Source: Utricularia gibba (lineage: Eukaryota > Streptophyta > Magnoliopsida > Lamiales > Lentibulariaceae). Taken from it: a stretch of DNA of 64,000 nucleotides. The number at the start of each line of letters is the position of its first letter. Position 1 is the stretch's first letter. The DNA is taken from positions 1,798,001-1,862,000 of the forward strand of contig NEEC01000013.1 of assembly GCA_002189035.1 (NCBI GenBank). Direction: 5' to 3'. Position numbers and translations under genes: made by a program. This document shows, in pieces, positions 12,070-24,030 of this stretch. The notes under the pieces are model-generated. The model saw only the letters and a list, made by a program, of their open reading frames with translations, made no database searches and was not told the DNA's origin.

Positions 12070-12692
12070 CTACTCACGGCTGCGGGAGTTGGAAATGGCC
12101 TCATACTCCGCCGCAGCGATGATACTGAGATCATTGAGACGGCTGAAATCCCCCATCATGAACAGCCCATTCCCGTTGACGACATCGCCGTCTTTGTCCT
12201 CGGAAACCTTGTCACTGCGACACCCGGAGTCATGCGAAGATTCCCAGGATTCAGTTTCGAAGACAGAGGAAGGGGATTTCTGATTCATGTCGGAGCAGTT
12301 TTTAGCCCTCAATTTCTCCTCAATGTCAAGCTTCTTCGCCACGTAGGCCTCCGCCGCCTCCTCCGCGGTGGCGAATGTTCCCAGCCAGACACGCTTGCCT
12401 TTGCGCAGAGGATCCCTAATTTCCGCCGCGAATTTCCCCCACTTCCTGCGCCTCACCCCACGAAGCTCCGATTCCCCTCCTCACGCCAACGCAAATCCTT
12501 CAAATCCCTAAAATCACCCGATTCCCCCTTTTTGCGAGCAACTCTCGCCGGCGCCCGTCGCAGCACGATTTCGTGGACCTTCCTCTTCGAATTGGTCTCA
12601 GATTCGTCAGAAGATGAATCAGTGGCGTAGGGATCGGAATACGAAACTCTGATTCTCGTCGCGGAGTAGAATTTCAGCTTCAGATCGTCCAT
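12070..12692 (-). CDS. CRF-type AP2/ERF transcription factor, one apparent frame break
   Basis: A DNA-binding factor related to cytokinin response factors / Pti6-type ERFs. The N-terminus (ATG 12692, [10 protein letters not shown]) has a CRF-like block [18 protein letters not shown] followed by basic KRKVHEIVL. The AP2 domain follows: [43 protein letters not shown]. The C-terminal region is acidic and Ser-rich with WESSHDSG. The two parts are in different frames: FVG is followed by TGA where [10 protein letters not shown] is expected. One more G in the four-base run 12456-12459 (C on the plus strand) restores the domain exactly. No intron, as usual for this family. An upstream in-frame ATG at 12734 exists, but the MDDL start fits better. 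Confidence 0.88.
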
Positions 12693-13080
12693 GAACACAG
12701 CAACCCAGACGCAGAGAAAGAAATACAACTTCAAGCTTCGGTTACAAATTGGAAGGATCTAGATGTTCTTACAACGAGACAAAGGACCCCCCTCCCCCCT
12801 ATTTATATTTTTTTCAAAATTCAGAAAAAACACCACCCAGAAACAAAGAATATTCCATCCGCATATCTACCAGCGGTTCCAATGTCATCAACACATGAAT
12901 GAATGTGGCATCTAATTTAATGCAATATTTTTTCCATGGTTCTGCATTTTCCTCATTATTTCATATTCAAAAAACCCAAAAAAAAAAAAAAAATGAATCG
13001 ATCCCCTATATTTCAAATGCCATTTCAGTCCAATATCAAAGTGCACACTATGATTTCTTTCCCCTGTAGTAACAGCAAAT
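12693..13080. other. Promoter/5' flank of the ERF gene and 3' flank of the transporter
   Basis: Includes a TATA-like CTATTTATATT near 12799-12809 that could serve the minus-strand ERF, and an A15 tract near 12980. No coding signal. Confidence 0.35.
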
Positions 13081-13192
13081 CATGAATGCAAACTGAGTGA
13101 TAAGCGTACCTATGAGCTGTTCCTTGAGCTCCTGGACAATGGGGTTGTCCCCTGATCCATCTTTTGTGGAGAGAAAATGCAGGAAGCCTGAT

Positions 13193-15639
13193 TTAAGCAA
13201 CAACTGCTGACTGCATCTGTGCATCTATCCTGCCTTCCATGGCGCGGGCGCTTCTGTGTTGCAGGCGCTGGTGCAATTTATCTGAGAGCTGGGAGTGGAA
13301 GGTGGAGTCCCACCTTCTTATCAACGAGGGGTCTTCAGCAAAGCAGATGTATATGGATGTCACAGCGCTTTCGACGACTACCATTGCCAGACCAACCTGC
13401 AAACATGGGAGGGCAAGATGGAGATGGGAGTCAGGTGTTTGGCATTTCGTGGAGGTGGTAGGATGTGGATCTTACCAAGATCATTCCGATCAGCATGGAT
13501 GTGGAACCAACCATGGCGGCTCTCTCAGGATGCTTGAAGTTAGCCCAAATGGATGCACAGGTTCCAGCGCTGAGGCCGCATAGCATGGTTCCCATGAAAA
13601 GAACAGCGCCTGAACAGTCATATGCTATGAGTGCTTCCACGCCGGTTGACTGGAATAGTTCCCAGGCATCTCTTGCGGAACGATTGAAGCTCTTTCCATA
13701 GACTGCAATCTGGTTTGGAGAGGAAATGATATATATGTTAGACAAAGAAAGAATTCTAAGAATTTCTGTGGATGTAATCACATGGCAATATCTACCTTGA
13801 CATATGCGTACTTATTGAACCAGCGAACCAGGAACTCTACAATGTGAAACAAGAAGTCGACACAACATAACAGACACTCATTGCTTCCGATTTTTGCCCT
13901 CAATCCCTGATCTGTGAGAAGAAAAAGCTATGTGGTGATTGTTGCATCCGATAAAACACTAGAATACATCTTGTTTGGGACTGAGTTCGTTTTTCCCCAA
14001 TAAAATCTCACCTGCCACCGAAGCGTCCGTATGAAAGCCGTAAAAAGTGATCCATAGCATATACTACCGAAAGAAGAGGTCAAAGCATATCGCAATGACC
14101 TGAGCACTGCCTTCGGAGGCATACTTTCTTCTTGATCACCATGAGTAAGGACAAGGAAAACCACCCCAGAGACCATAACATGGATAACATTACATAAAAC
14201 TGCACCAGTCCAAAACAAACTCACGGATAATACCTGGAGTGCAAGCAACATGATAAGCATTGGTGTCGTGACTGATGTGCATGCCATCAATAAATGATGG
14301 TACTAAAAAAAAAAACTTGGCACCTCACCGAAAGGAGCCACCAGCTACCACTACTACCGATGCCTAAACCCATAACTCCAGCTGCACCGAACGTCCAGAG
14401 AGCAAGCCATAAGAGCATTACAAGCATCAATAAGCATGCGGCTCTCAAGAGATTGGGTAGTTTCCAGAGCATTTTAACTGCCCTTAGCAAAACTACCATG
14501 GTAAATGGAAGCCTGAAAGATAGCAGTAGTACAATCAAGGTAAGGAAATAATTTATCTTCAATTCAAAAAAATTAAATTCGAATATACCGAATTGGTTAA
14601 CGTTATATTTGATGTCCAAAAAAGAAGAGAACTTCATCATAAACCAGCAGAATTTCAAGTTCCAGAACCAAAAAGCATTGTATTTGTCAAATAAAATAAC
14701 TAATTTCCCACAACTGGGGATACTAAAAAATAATACGAAAGAAGAAGACAATTTACCTGTCAATAACGGCTAGAACATACAAGAACTGCAATGCTGCACC
14801 AATTGCAAATGCAACGCCCCAAAAAAACTGCTTGGCCCAAAAACATAGAACACTGATGACTGCTAGATATGAAGTCAGTAGGTGTATTGAGAACTTCATC
14901 ATTTGAATTGCATTTGAACCAAGCAACAGGAGCCACGCACATCCCATTAGTGCGCCAACTCCACAAGCAATGGAGTAGAAAGGCCAGTATTCTTCTGTTA
15001 AACCGGATTTATCTTGAATAAATCCCATGGTATACTTGCTAATGTTTAGCCTATTTGGAATTCTAAACCTGTTCAGTCCAAACACCCCCAGAGCAAATCC
15101 CACGACAACCAAATGCACCAAAAACATAAGCAACCAGAACACATCATGCCAGCGCCTTGGCAGTGTTGAATCTACTCCCGGGGAATTCAATTGGCTCCCC
15201 ACAACATTCTGCAATTCAGAATGGCATCGCGATTCATAAGAAACGCCACATAAGCCCCACATCCTAAATTTCTAAAGAATCATTTGTTATGAATATTCAA
15301 ATTTCGCAAACCGAAGTCTTGCACAAATTTCAACCCCCTTAAACATTAAAAAGGTACCATGTTAAAAACTGGACAGGTATCCAAAAAGATGGATTTTTCT
15401 TACAAGTCAACGGCAATGGACAATCATTTCCTAGCAACCAAGTTTTGCAATATTAACCCAATGAGCACATAGATCACCGAAGTTATCATCATAAATTAAC
15501 CCTCAATTCCTTCACAAAACAGTCCAGAACACTGAAAAAAACACAACACCGAGGAAGAATCAGGGTTTCGGTTCCTCACCGATTGTGGGGCCCCAATGGC
15601 GGAATCGTAGGAGGATACGGACATCGGAGAGGCGCTCAT
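13193..15639 (-). CDS. Choline transporter-like (CTL/SLC44, PNS1-like) membrane protein
   Basis: Seven exons splice in perfect frame to about 509 residues: 15639-15580, 15271-14757, 14512-14329, 14233-14012, 13906-13796, 13709-13476 and 13396-13193. Motifs of the plant plasma-membrane choline transporter family are RRWHDVFWLL, GLNRFRIPNRLN, VLSVSLFWTGAVLCN, SLRYALTSSFGSICYGSL, FNRSARDAWELFQSTGVEAL and AYDCSGAVLFMG. There are about ten hydrophobic spans. The tail is RLQHRSARAMEGRID. The family is thought to move choline or act in membrane lipid and vesicle traffic; the substrate here is inferred. The start is the first ATG of the spliced frame (MSASPMSVSSYDSA). A T-rich false acceptor just after exon 3 would give a 26-nt intron; the real acceptor is 14234-14235. 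Intact. Confidence 0.93.
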
Positions 15640-18600
15640 CCCTCCGCCGCTACAAGCAACTTGTTTTTAGTAGCCAAGCCAGTACACCGAAGACTTGCAG
15701 TTTCTCAGACATCAGAAATCCGTTGCTTCCTCTAGGGTTTATGAGATTTGACCTGCGTCAAGGAATTTGCAGTTGGGAACAGGCAGCAACTTGCAAGACA
15801 ATCCGACCGAGTTAACAACGACGAAGATTCTTTCTTTCTTCTCCCACTCTCCGTTCCCACGTGAGGACAATTAATTTAAAAATGCAGTAAACGCTGTTCA
15901 ACTCCATAAACCTTACTACATACATTTTTCGCGTAGTCCGCCTTACTTAAATACTTTTCATTAAAGAGACATGACGCGGCGGCATCGGAACCTCCGGCGA
16001 CGGAGTTGAAATCGGGGAGCCGCGACAAGAAAAAATGTGCACTTTCCTCCGGTAGCCAAGTAAACGACGTCGCACCGGATCTGAACGATGCGCTCCGGCC
16101 CAAAACCCATGGCCCATGTATGCTTTACGGGCTAAATGGATAGCCCATTTGTAAAACCGGGTTACACGGCGAGGCCCAATAGCATTAGAACGTTGTGGGC
16201 CAGAGTATCCATTTTATTTTTTACCCGCAGCTGAGTTATATGCAGTGGCAGTAACATCACTGGGGCGTTTCCCTCGAAAGTGACAGCGGTAATTTTTTTC
16301 ACCGATGACGTGGCCTCTCCCCGGTGGCCCTCGCTTTCTGATGCTCACCCACCTTTTTTGTCCCAGGGAAATATATGCCCACGGTTCAGAATATTATATT
16401 AAAATTATTATTTTAAAATGATAGATATAATATATGATTTAAAAATATGTTCAATTTATTTAAATATCGTCAGTACATTAAATTATCTTTTTCCAAAACA
16501 AAATAATGTAATTAGTAATCAAATCAACCACCTCCCATAAATACTCCACATGGCCTGTGACACAAGATAAATAAAATAATTCCAAGGGCAGCAGAAGGTA
16601 TGAGCCTGGAGTTGTTTCCTGAACACTGTTGAGGATGTTGGCGAGGGCAATTTGGACATCAACAAAATCCCTTTTTTAAATAAGTTTAAGAACGCGTTTT
16701 TGCATTATCAAATTTATTAAATTTATTTTAATCCCCTAATAACTAATATTATTATAATAATCCATGTGATTAGTGTTCATTGAGATAACCAAACACGCCA
16801 CGTGGTTAAGCCCGGGGGTTAAGTGGAAGGACGACGTCGTATCAACAAACCCCACAAACATCATAAATGATGGTAAATATGTTCAGCCATCAATCTATTC
16901 TACGCGTATCCCACCCCTCACCACACACCGTTTTATTTATTAAAATGCGAAAACCACGCCCACAAGAAAATGAAATGAAAACTCCCTATTTTTCTTCCAT
17001 TTCTCTTTGAGAAACATAAGTAAAATTATTATTACAGTAATATATGAGCCACCTATGGAAGTTTCTAGAATTAATTCTATTTCGATAGAAGTGTTTATAT
17101 CTTTCAATCATATATTAAATTATATTTTACGAGAACTAGTTTTTGAGAATTATTTAAAATTTATGAAAAACATGACATAGTAACTTATCTATAAGAATTA
17201 ATTATAATATTGAAATTATAATTATACTCATTTTTATAGATAGTTTATAATAATAATTATTATAACTTATTTAGTTAATTTTTAGTTAAAATTTTAATAT
17301 AAATATGTTTAAATTAAAAGTATTACATAAATTATAATTCAAAAAATCATATAATATTATATAATTAATAAATATGTCATTTGATTATTAAAATCAATTC
17401 TCATTTTTTACACTTCAAACATTAATTTATTCTTTAATAATCATTTTAAAAAATACTTTCAAACATATTGATGACACACATTTTTCCTAAATTTCAAAAT
17501 ACAAAATGGTTATATTTTATTATGGTTTAAGTTAGATAAATGTGATTTTTCATGCTTTAGTGGTGTTTATGTTAATCCTATGTGATTATGTTGAAAAGTG
17601 GACTAAATCCTTTGATTTAGTACACAACTCATGTTATTGATGTCTCAGTAAGTTCAGCAGGGAGATATGCCGAAAATCAGACTTGCAAGCGTGTAAAACA
17701 AGCGAAAAAAGGCGCAAAATCCGGAGAAGGAAAAAGAGCATTGTTCTGCTGCCACCGCAGTCTGCAAGTTTAGGCCAGGAGCAGTACTGACAGTCAGGAA
17801 CAGTACTGGCAGACAGAAATAGTGCAATGGAGTGAAGCAAAAGAAAAGGAAATTAATTCGAAAAAGAAAGAGGAGAGCGAAAAGTGGAAGCGAATAGCAT
17901 GGGGGACGCAAAAGGGGGGTCTTCTTCGCCAACACAAAAAACACCTACCAGAAGGGAGAAGGAGGGCCTTCACTACCAAGAGTAGCACCGGAGCCTAGTC
18001 AAGCGCTACTGTTCCGGGCTGTGAACAATAACTAACAGGCGGAAGGACAATTTTTATTTACTTTCTTGTTTACTGAACTTATTTACCACTGTTAATTCGA
18101 GCTTAGACTAAGACTTACTGTTATCCGAAATTATGCATGTACTAAAACACTTAGCAAGCACAAGTTCTTTGTGATCGACCCTGATTCCACTATACAAGTT
18201 TTTTAAATTTTTATTTTGTGTAGATTATGGATTATAAATTTATTTGATACAGATTTTCTATTTTTATTTGCATTGATATTAGGAAAATTCCATTTATCAC
18301 ATATATCAATTTTCATTTTATCAAATTCAATTTTACTAAAATCAATTTTGAAGAGATTTTTCGCTTAACGTAGTTATGATTTTCCAAACGTATGCAATAT
18401 AGCGAAAATTTTACAAAATTATTCAAGAAAAAACTTAATTGTGAATGAGATTTACGTTATCAGAAAGCCTTCAAAAGCTTATAATTTTATGAGTTTTTGA
18501 ATTGGACCTTTTGCTCTCATTACATAAATTTTAGTATTATTAATAAATACGATATGAATAATTTTGTTATCGTATTAAAAATGCAGAAATAATAATTAAC

Positions 18601-19106
18601 TTTAAAAACTCGAAGAGATTCGAGTTTTATTTTATTAGAATGAATTATGAAAAACCATTATTCGAGAAGTATAATTAAATATAACCTTATTTTTCCATTC
18701 TCGGTAATAATAATAATATTATAAAATGATATTAACTTTTCGTAAATAATATATATAATAAAAAATGAAACTCGTGGGCAATAACCCGAGTTTGGACCGT
18801 GGGCTCGCATTATGTAATGTATATAGATATATTGGAGTAATAATTACAATAAATATAATATAATAAATACATTATGTCGGTTTTTTACGTGTATAATAAT
18901 TACATTAGGAAATGGGCTTCTGGTTTCCTTTGCACTTCCTCCTATTTATAGCGTTCTGAGGGAGTGGAGGAAGTAAAAAAGGGTATTTATGGAAATTTTC
19001 GTTGTTCCAGAGCTAGAGCAGTAGGCCTATTTGTACAAGCAGCTGAACGAGCACTTCTCTTCTTCTTCGAGGGCTCAGGAGATTAAAAAAAAGAAAAGAA
19101 ACGCAG
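15640..19106. other. Intergenic region between divergent genes
   Basis: 15640-16250 holds the transporter leader and promoter, with GGCCCA/GGGCC elements around 16100-16200. 16380-19000 is AT-rich. A more balanced stretch at 17630-18200 ends with a GATCGACCCTGATTCC-type sequence reminiscent of DNA beside plant LTR retrotransposons; I see no open gag or pol. CTATTTATAGC at 18952-18962 is a likely TATA box for the PADRE gene. Confidence 0.4.
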
Positions 19107-19759
19107 ATGGGGAACTGTCAGGGCGTGGACGCTGCGGCGCTTGTGATACATCACCCAATGGGAAGCAGCAGAGGGTGTACTGGCCCATCTCCGCCGCAGA
19201 GGTGATGAGGATGAACCCCGGCCACTATGTTTCCCTCGTAATCCCGATTGTCCACACCGGAGATCATGGCCCAGGTGATGATACTAGGCGGCGCGTGAAT
19301 TTCACGCGCGTTAAGCTTCTCCGGCCCGCTGAAACGCTCCACCTCGGACAGGATTACCGTCTCGTTTCTACCCAAGGTGCTCTCTCTTTCTGTGTCTGTT
19401 TTCATTCTCCTTCCTTGTTCTTTTCCTTGACTGTTGGTGAAGGAATTTTGTGGGGTTTTGTTGCAGAGGTTTTGAGAGTCATCGCAGCTAAAAAGACGGC
19501 GAATTTGGAGAAGTCGAGGAAGAAGAATCAGGAAGATCTGCGTAAACTAGAAACCCAGATGAAAAACACTAGTGTACAGTATACCAATCGGATTTCTTTA
19601 AAATGCTCTACTGCGTTCACTCACCGGATTCAACATTTTTTTGTTCCATAGGTTTCAAGGTCTGTGAGAAATCAGCCGAGATGCTGTTTAGGTTCGTCGG
19701 GAAGAAGACACAAATCGTGGCGCCCATCTTTACAGAGCATCTCTGAGCTTGAATCCTGA
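19107..19759 (+). CDS. PADRE (DUF4228) domain protein, one apparent frame break
   Basis: A small plant protein of the PADRE family, often stress- or pathogen-responsive, with no known reaction. The start MGNCQGVDAAALVIHHPMG (ATG 19107) is the family N-terminus and a potential N-myristoylation site. Next come VYWPISAAEVMRMNPGHYVS, VKLLRPAETLHLGQDYRLV, a basic EKSRKKN stretch and the family tail RPSLQSISE. Exons are 19107-19375/6, 19467-19573 and 19652-19759. The frame breaks in the GGG at 19160-19162. As written, ATG 19107 stops soon after SSRGCTG; one more G gives MGKQQRVYWP and links all downstream blocks. A longer alternative open frame (from 19031) lacks the conserved start. Confidence 0.87.
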
Positions 19760-20299
19760 ACAGCAACCACAACACAGCAAATTAACAAACCCGACTAATT
19801 TCCCTTCCCGTTTCCGCGATGCCATCGAGATTTGTTTCTCGATTGTGCATTTTCAATGTAAATAATTAGTTGTCGACTTGGGGAGGTGAAGTGTGTCCAT
19901 AAACCCAGTTCGAGTTTCGAAAATGTAATCTGGAATAGCGAGTTTGCAGACAGCAAATCGCCAGTGCGCCGCTAGGCGGCGCGGTTTAGTGTGATCGGAA
20001 AGTGACGTCATTGGAATTCTCTGTCGTCCGCAATTTCATATGATATATGAAATATGAAAATGGGCTTGAGGCCCTTAAGGATATCTCAAATACCAGAGGC
20101 AAAGGGTTTGATGGGCCCACCCCCGTCATGTTAAACTGGTGGCCCGTTTTCAACTTTTCGGCCCAATATGGCCCATATTTTGCAGTCAAACTCGTGATTG
20201 AGATGAGAATGTACTCGTACTCGTAAATTCAACGTTTCCCGATAGCAATCCCACGGCGGCGGTGGATGATCGCTCCGGCGGTAAGGAGCTGACAAAGAA

Positions 20300-21072
20300 A
20301 TGAAAGAGACGCTCGAGCGGAATAAGGAGGTTTCCGCCGTCGGCGTTGAGAAAGCAAAGGTTTTCGCCATTGTAGGTTACCAAAGGACGGAGCGCTTGGC
20401 GGCGTCAACTGGATCAAAGTCAAGTGCAACGAAATCAAGCTATTTCGGGAGAAGACGTAAGGTTTTAGAGACAGATTTTCATTGTTTCGATGCACATTCG
20501 TTCTTGATTGCTCCAGATAACAGCAATAATCGTGTGATGAGGTTTCGGAATTTGACTTTTATTCTTACGTTCGTTTGCATTTGTTTGATACCAGTGAGAT
20601 CTGGTAAATCGTTAATTCATCTTCAATTCAACCATTTGATTTGCCTTACTGTTTGCAAATCCGGTATGTTCAGACATCCTTTCTGAACAGCCATCCAACA
20701 TTCCAGCCTCTCCGGTAGCTCTCTCCCCTCATCATCTCTCCACATCAATCAGCTTCACTCCGGAGTTGATCGGGAAACCTGACTTAAGTTTAGGGTCCCT
20801 CCAAAACCGGTTAGTGACAGTATTCCAGTGCTGGAATTACCTTCTACACCGGAAGATGGAAGCCCCGAAGCTTGGAATTCAAGTAAGTGACACGGTTCCC
20901 GCATGTTACGGTTGGAGCTCGAGACGAGGTCCCTGATGGATTCTTGCTTGAAGGCACACACTTTGAACTGAACGGCGGTGGTGTGATTCCGGCCACGTAA
21001 GTTATCTACCCTTGTCTCAGAGGAGGAAGCGTGGCACAGGGTTTTCATATCTGTTCCTTAATTTTGTATTAA
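20300..21072 (+). CDS. Unrecognised plant gene, three exons, one apparent frame break
   Basis: I do not recognise this protein. Exon 1 (20300-20456) encodes a basic N-terminus, MKETLERNKE..., ending SSYFGRRR before GTAAGG. Exon 2 (20674-20996) joins in phase and reads HILSEQPSN, FTPELIGKPDLSLGSLQNRL, VFQCWNYLLHRKMEAPKLG and IQVSDTVP. It then continues in the next frame as HVTVGARDEVPDGF, LLEGTHFELNGGGV. Dropping one C of the CCC at 20898-20900 joins them. A possible exon 3 is 21021-21072. GGCCCA motifs at about 20060-20175 suit a plus-strand promoter. A 97-codon minus-strand frame overlaps exon 2, so strand is not certain. Confidence 0.45.
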
Positions 21073-21283
21073 CGCATACACTTCGTGTCCAACTGCGTGT
21101 TAATCTCCCTTACTAATCACTACAACGACCCACTCTCATTGAAGTTTCATAAATGATTGGTGATTTTTTGGTATGAAAAGACAAAAAAGGTAAGATTTTT
21201 TAAGGGAAAAAGTCGAATAGTCGATAGGGGTCTTCAGGGCTTCCGTTGTCTGACGGCGGTTTGTTTTCTGCCGATTCTTGCTA

Positions 21284-23507
21284 ATGGGTGTCATAGAGTG
21301 CTTCGCCAGTGGCTCTTCGTGCACTTTCGTAGATAGGCCGAGGTATTCCCCTTATTTGTCTCGAAATAGGATTGGATTTATCCTTCCGATTGCCGCCTCT
21401 GCCTCCGCGGCGGCTCCGGTGAAGGAGGACGGCCAACTTGAAAATGGGGGGCGTTTGTTGACCGGAGATTCTTTCATTCGTCAGCATATACGGAATCTGT
21501 CTCCTTATCAGCCAATCTTCCCATTTGAAGTGAGATTCTTGCGCCCATTTTTTGAATTTCTCATCTGCCTCCCTATTGATTACGCCTTTTTTGGGGTTGA
21601 TTATATGTTTGTCGTATTCCATGCTTGCCGCTTCTGTGATTTTTGGGCGTCGTTCAAAATCTTCCTTTGTCAAGTGATCTCATTTGTGACTTGAAAATTT
21701 TCATTCTATTTGATTGTTGGTATTAAGACTAGTAGCACATGTTAGGTGTTATCTGCTCGGCTTGGTCGAAAACCAGAGGATATCGTAAAGTTAGATGCAA
21801 ATGAAAATCCATACGGTCCTCCTCCAGAGGTGAGCATATTGTGTTATCTGGGTTCCATTGAAATTTCGATTACTAGCTTGAGTTATCATCTCCATTGTCT
21901 GGAAACATCTTTAAGGTTTTTGAGGCTTTGGGAAATTTAAAATTCCCTTATATTTATCCCGATCCTGAAAGCCGCACATTAAGAGCAGCACTTGCTTTGG
22001 ATTCTGGCCTTGAGTCTGACTATATTTTAGCTGGCTGTGGTGCGGATGAGCTCATTGATCTCATTATGCGGTATGCGATCTCAACTATATTTGCTTCTTG
22101 GTTGTTTCCTAAGTATCATTGGTATGGTATTTGATGAATGAATGGGAAATTTTATCACAAACAATTCCACCTTTTTAAGTGTAACATTCAACAAATCTAG
22201 TTTCTGTTTCATTTTGAACTTCAAGCATCAGAATTTGATTAGGTTTTCAGGAAAAGGCAGCATTTTTTTGGAGTTCGTTTTCTTCAATATCATCACTGTG
22301 TTTGATCCTGCAGATGTGTGTTAGAACCTGGTGACAAAATTCTGGACTGCCCACCAACTTTCACAATGTATGAATTTGATGCTGCAGTTAACGCTGCAGG
22401 TGTAATCAAGGGTACATTCTTCTATCTGCTTCCTTTTCGTTCTCCTTCTCTGTCTGTTGTGATGGTATCGTTTTCTTTAATGTTGGCTCCTTGAAATTTC
22501 AATGCCAGTTCCTCGCAAAGTCGACTTCAGTTTGGACTTGGAAAAGATTCTTGAAGTTATTGAGCAAGACAAGCCGAAGTGCATATTCTTGACATCTCCA
22601 AATAATCCAGATGGAAGGTACGCTGTTTTCCTTTATTGTAAAATGTACGTGGGAGTCTTAATTTTGTTTTTCTTGTAGCATCATCGACGATGAAACACTT
22701 CTGAGAATACTGAAAACCCCTGTCCTGGTTATCCTGGATGAAGCGTATATCGAATTCTCCGGAGTTGAATCGAAGATGCAATGGGTCAAAAGGTTTGAGA
22801 ACCTGATAGTTCTTCGTACATTCAGCAAAAGAGCAGGTACTTACCATCTACACTAGAAGAACTACATATTTCATTGCATTCCGGATGATACAGTTCTGGG
22901 ACTTCTTCAAAATCCTGCCCGGTTGCATTTGTTGTAACAGCATTAGCCGGCCTTCGAGTCGGATATGGAGCATTTCCTCTGAGCATCATCAAATACATGT
23001 GGAGGGCTAAGCAACCGTATAACGTTTCTGTGGCTGCTGAAGTTGCGGCATGCGCAGCACTACAGAATCCTGAATACTTAGAGGTGCGAACCGCAGCTTC
23101 CTCTTTCGAAGATTCCACTTTCAGGAGTGTGTTCATATTGAATCATTTGTTTGATGTATCCCAGAAAGTGAAAGTGGCGTTGGTTCAAGAACGCAACCGG
23201 CTCTTCGATCTTCTGCAAGAAGTTCCCTTCCTTCATCCCTTCCCCAGCCATTCGAACTTCATTCTGTGTGAAGTCACTTCGGGAATGGATGCTAAGGAGG
23301 TGAAGGTAAGGAAGCCCACCATCTTTTGTTGTGTCAGTCATTCGTCTGGTAGTAACACCTTTGGAACCTCCATAGGAATATCTTGCCGAGAATGGGGTGA
23401 TGATCCGCCATTACAGCAAAAAGGAGTTGTCTGGTTATGTCCGTGTCTCTGTAGGGAAGCCGGAGCAGACGGACGCGCTGATGGAATGCCTCAGGAGCCT
23501 GTACTGA
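21284..23507 (+). CDS. HISN6: Histidinol-phosphate aminotransferase, plastid type
   Basis: PLP enzyme of histidine synthesis: imidazole-acetol phosphate plus glutamate to histidinol phosphate plus 2-oxoglutarate. Nine exons splice in frame to about 421 residues: 21284-21529, 21746-21829, 21916-22070, 22314-22411, 22509-22617, 22679-22836, 22941-23083, 23165-23305 and 23376-23507. The first about 45 residues (Ser/Ala/Arg-rich) look like a chloroplast transit peptide. Fold-type I motifs: [55 protein letters not shown] and the PLP-lysine segment [18 protein letters not shown]. The C-terminal [15 protein letters not shown] is also typical. Intact, with no odd residues. Confidence 0.95.
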
Positions 23508-24030
23508 GCAGCCTCGTTGAAGCGTGACCTTTTACTCCGAACCAGTGTTTTGACAATCAAATCTTCTAGCATTCCATCATTAGGATCATCCGAGGTTAGG
23601 GATGCTGTAAATGATTCAGTTTTCTTAAAGGAAACTGTTGTCGCCGCCATTGGTGGTGGTGAGCTTCTTCCGTCGTGACTTTGCTGGATCAGGCCGTGGC
23701 GTATCGCCATCTGATCGACGCTCGTTCAGAAGAAGCCGACTTTTGTTTCGCCTGAAAGTCCGGTCACATTTCCGGCGAGCTATACTCGGTCGCATTCGAA
23801 GAGTCCCGAAGTGCACATTGTGACGGCGGTGAAATGTAACGGAAGGTTCGTCTATAAAAAAATAAATAGCAAGCTGACGAGATAACGGAACGGCTGTGAA
23901 TTGTGACGGCCGTTTGTGTAAACACAGAAGGGGGGAAATAAAACCCTAGCCGTGTGTGAAGGCATAGGCCGTTAGAAATTGAAAAATCGGCTTTCGAAAA
24001 TCCAGGTTCCTGGATCGAGAAAGAAAAGAG
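23508..24030. other. Intergenic
   Basis: 3' flank of HISN6 and promoter/leader of the next gene. Short frames on both strands here match nothing I recognise. Confidence 0.4.

Noticed and set aside
12970-13000. A-rich tract as the tail of a retrogene
   Set aside because: No intronless gene copy or target duplication beside it.
14303-14328. A 26-nt intron in the choline transporter-like gene using the T-rich tract before TAG
   Set aside because: Too short for a plant intron; the acceptor at 14234-14235 gives a 95-nt intron and the conserved VLSVSLFW join.
15876-16103. 75-residue minus-strand frame upstream of the transporter
   Set aside because: No recognised motif and it lies in a GGCCCA promoter region; the frame is probably random in GC-richer DNA.
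17634-17988. Overlapping minus-strand frames rich in Leu, Phe and Cys
   Set aside because: They are reverse complements of an A/G-rich tract and share no family motif.
19031-19651. 206-residue protein read from the open frame at the PADRE locus
   Set aside because: Its first 40 residues and its end are intron or leader translation; the conserved MGNCQ start is in another frame.
20755-21048. 97-residue minus-strand frame
   Set aside because: Overlaps the in-phase plus-strand exons and has no known motif; kept only as a caveat to that gene.
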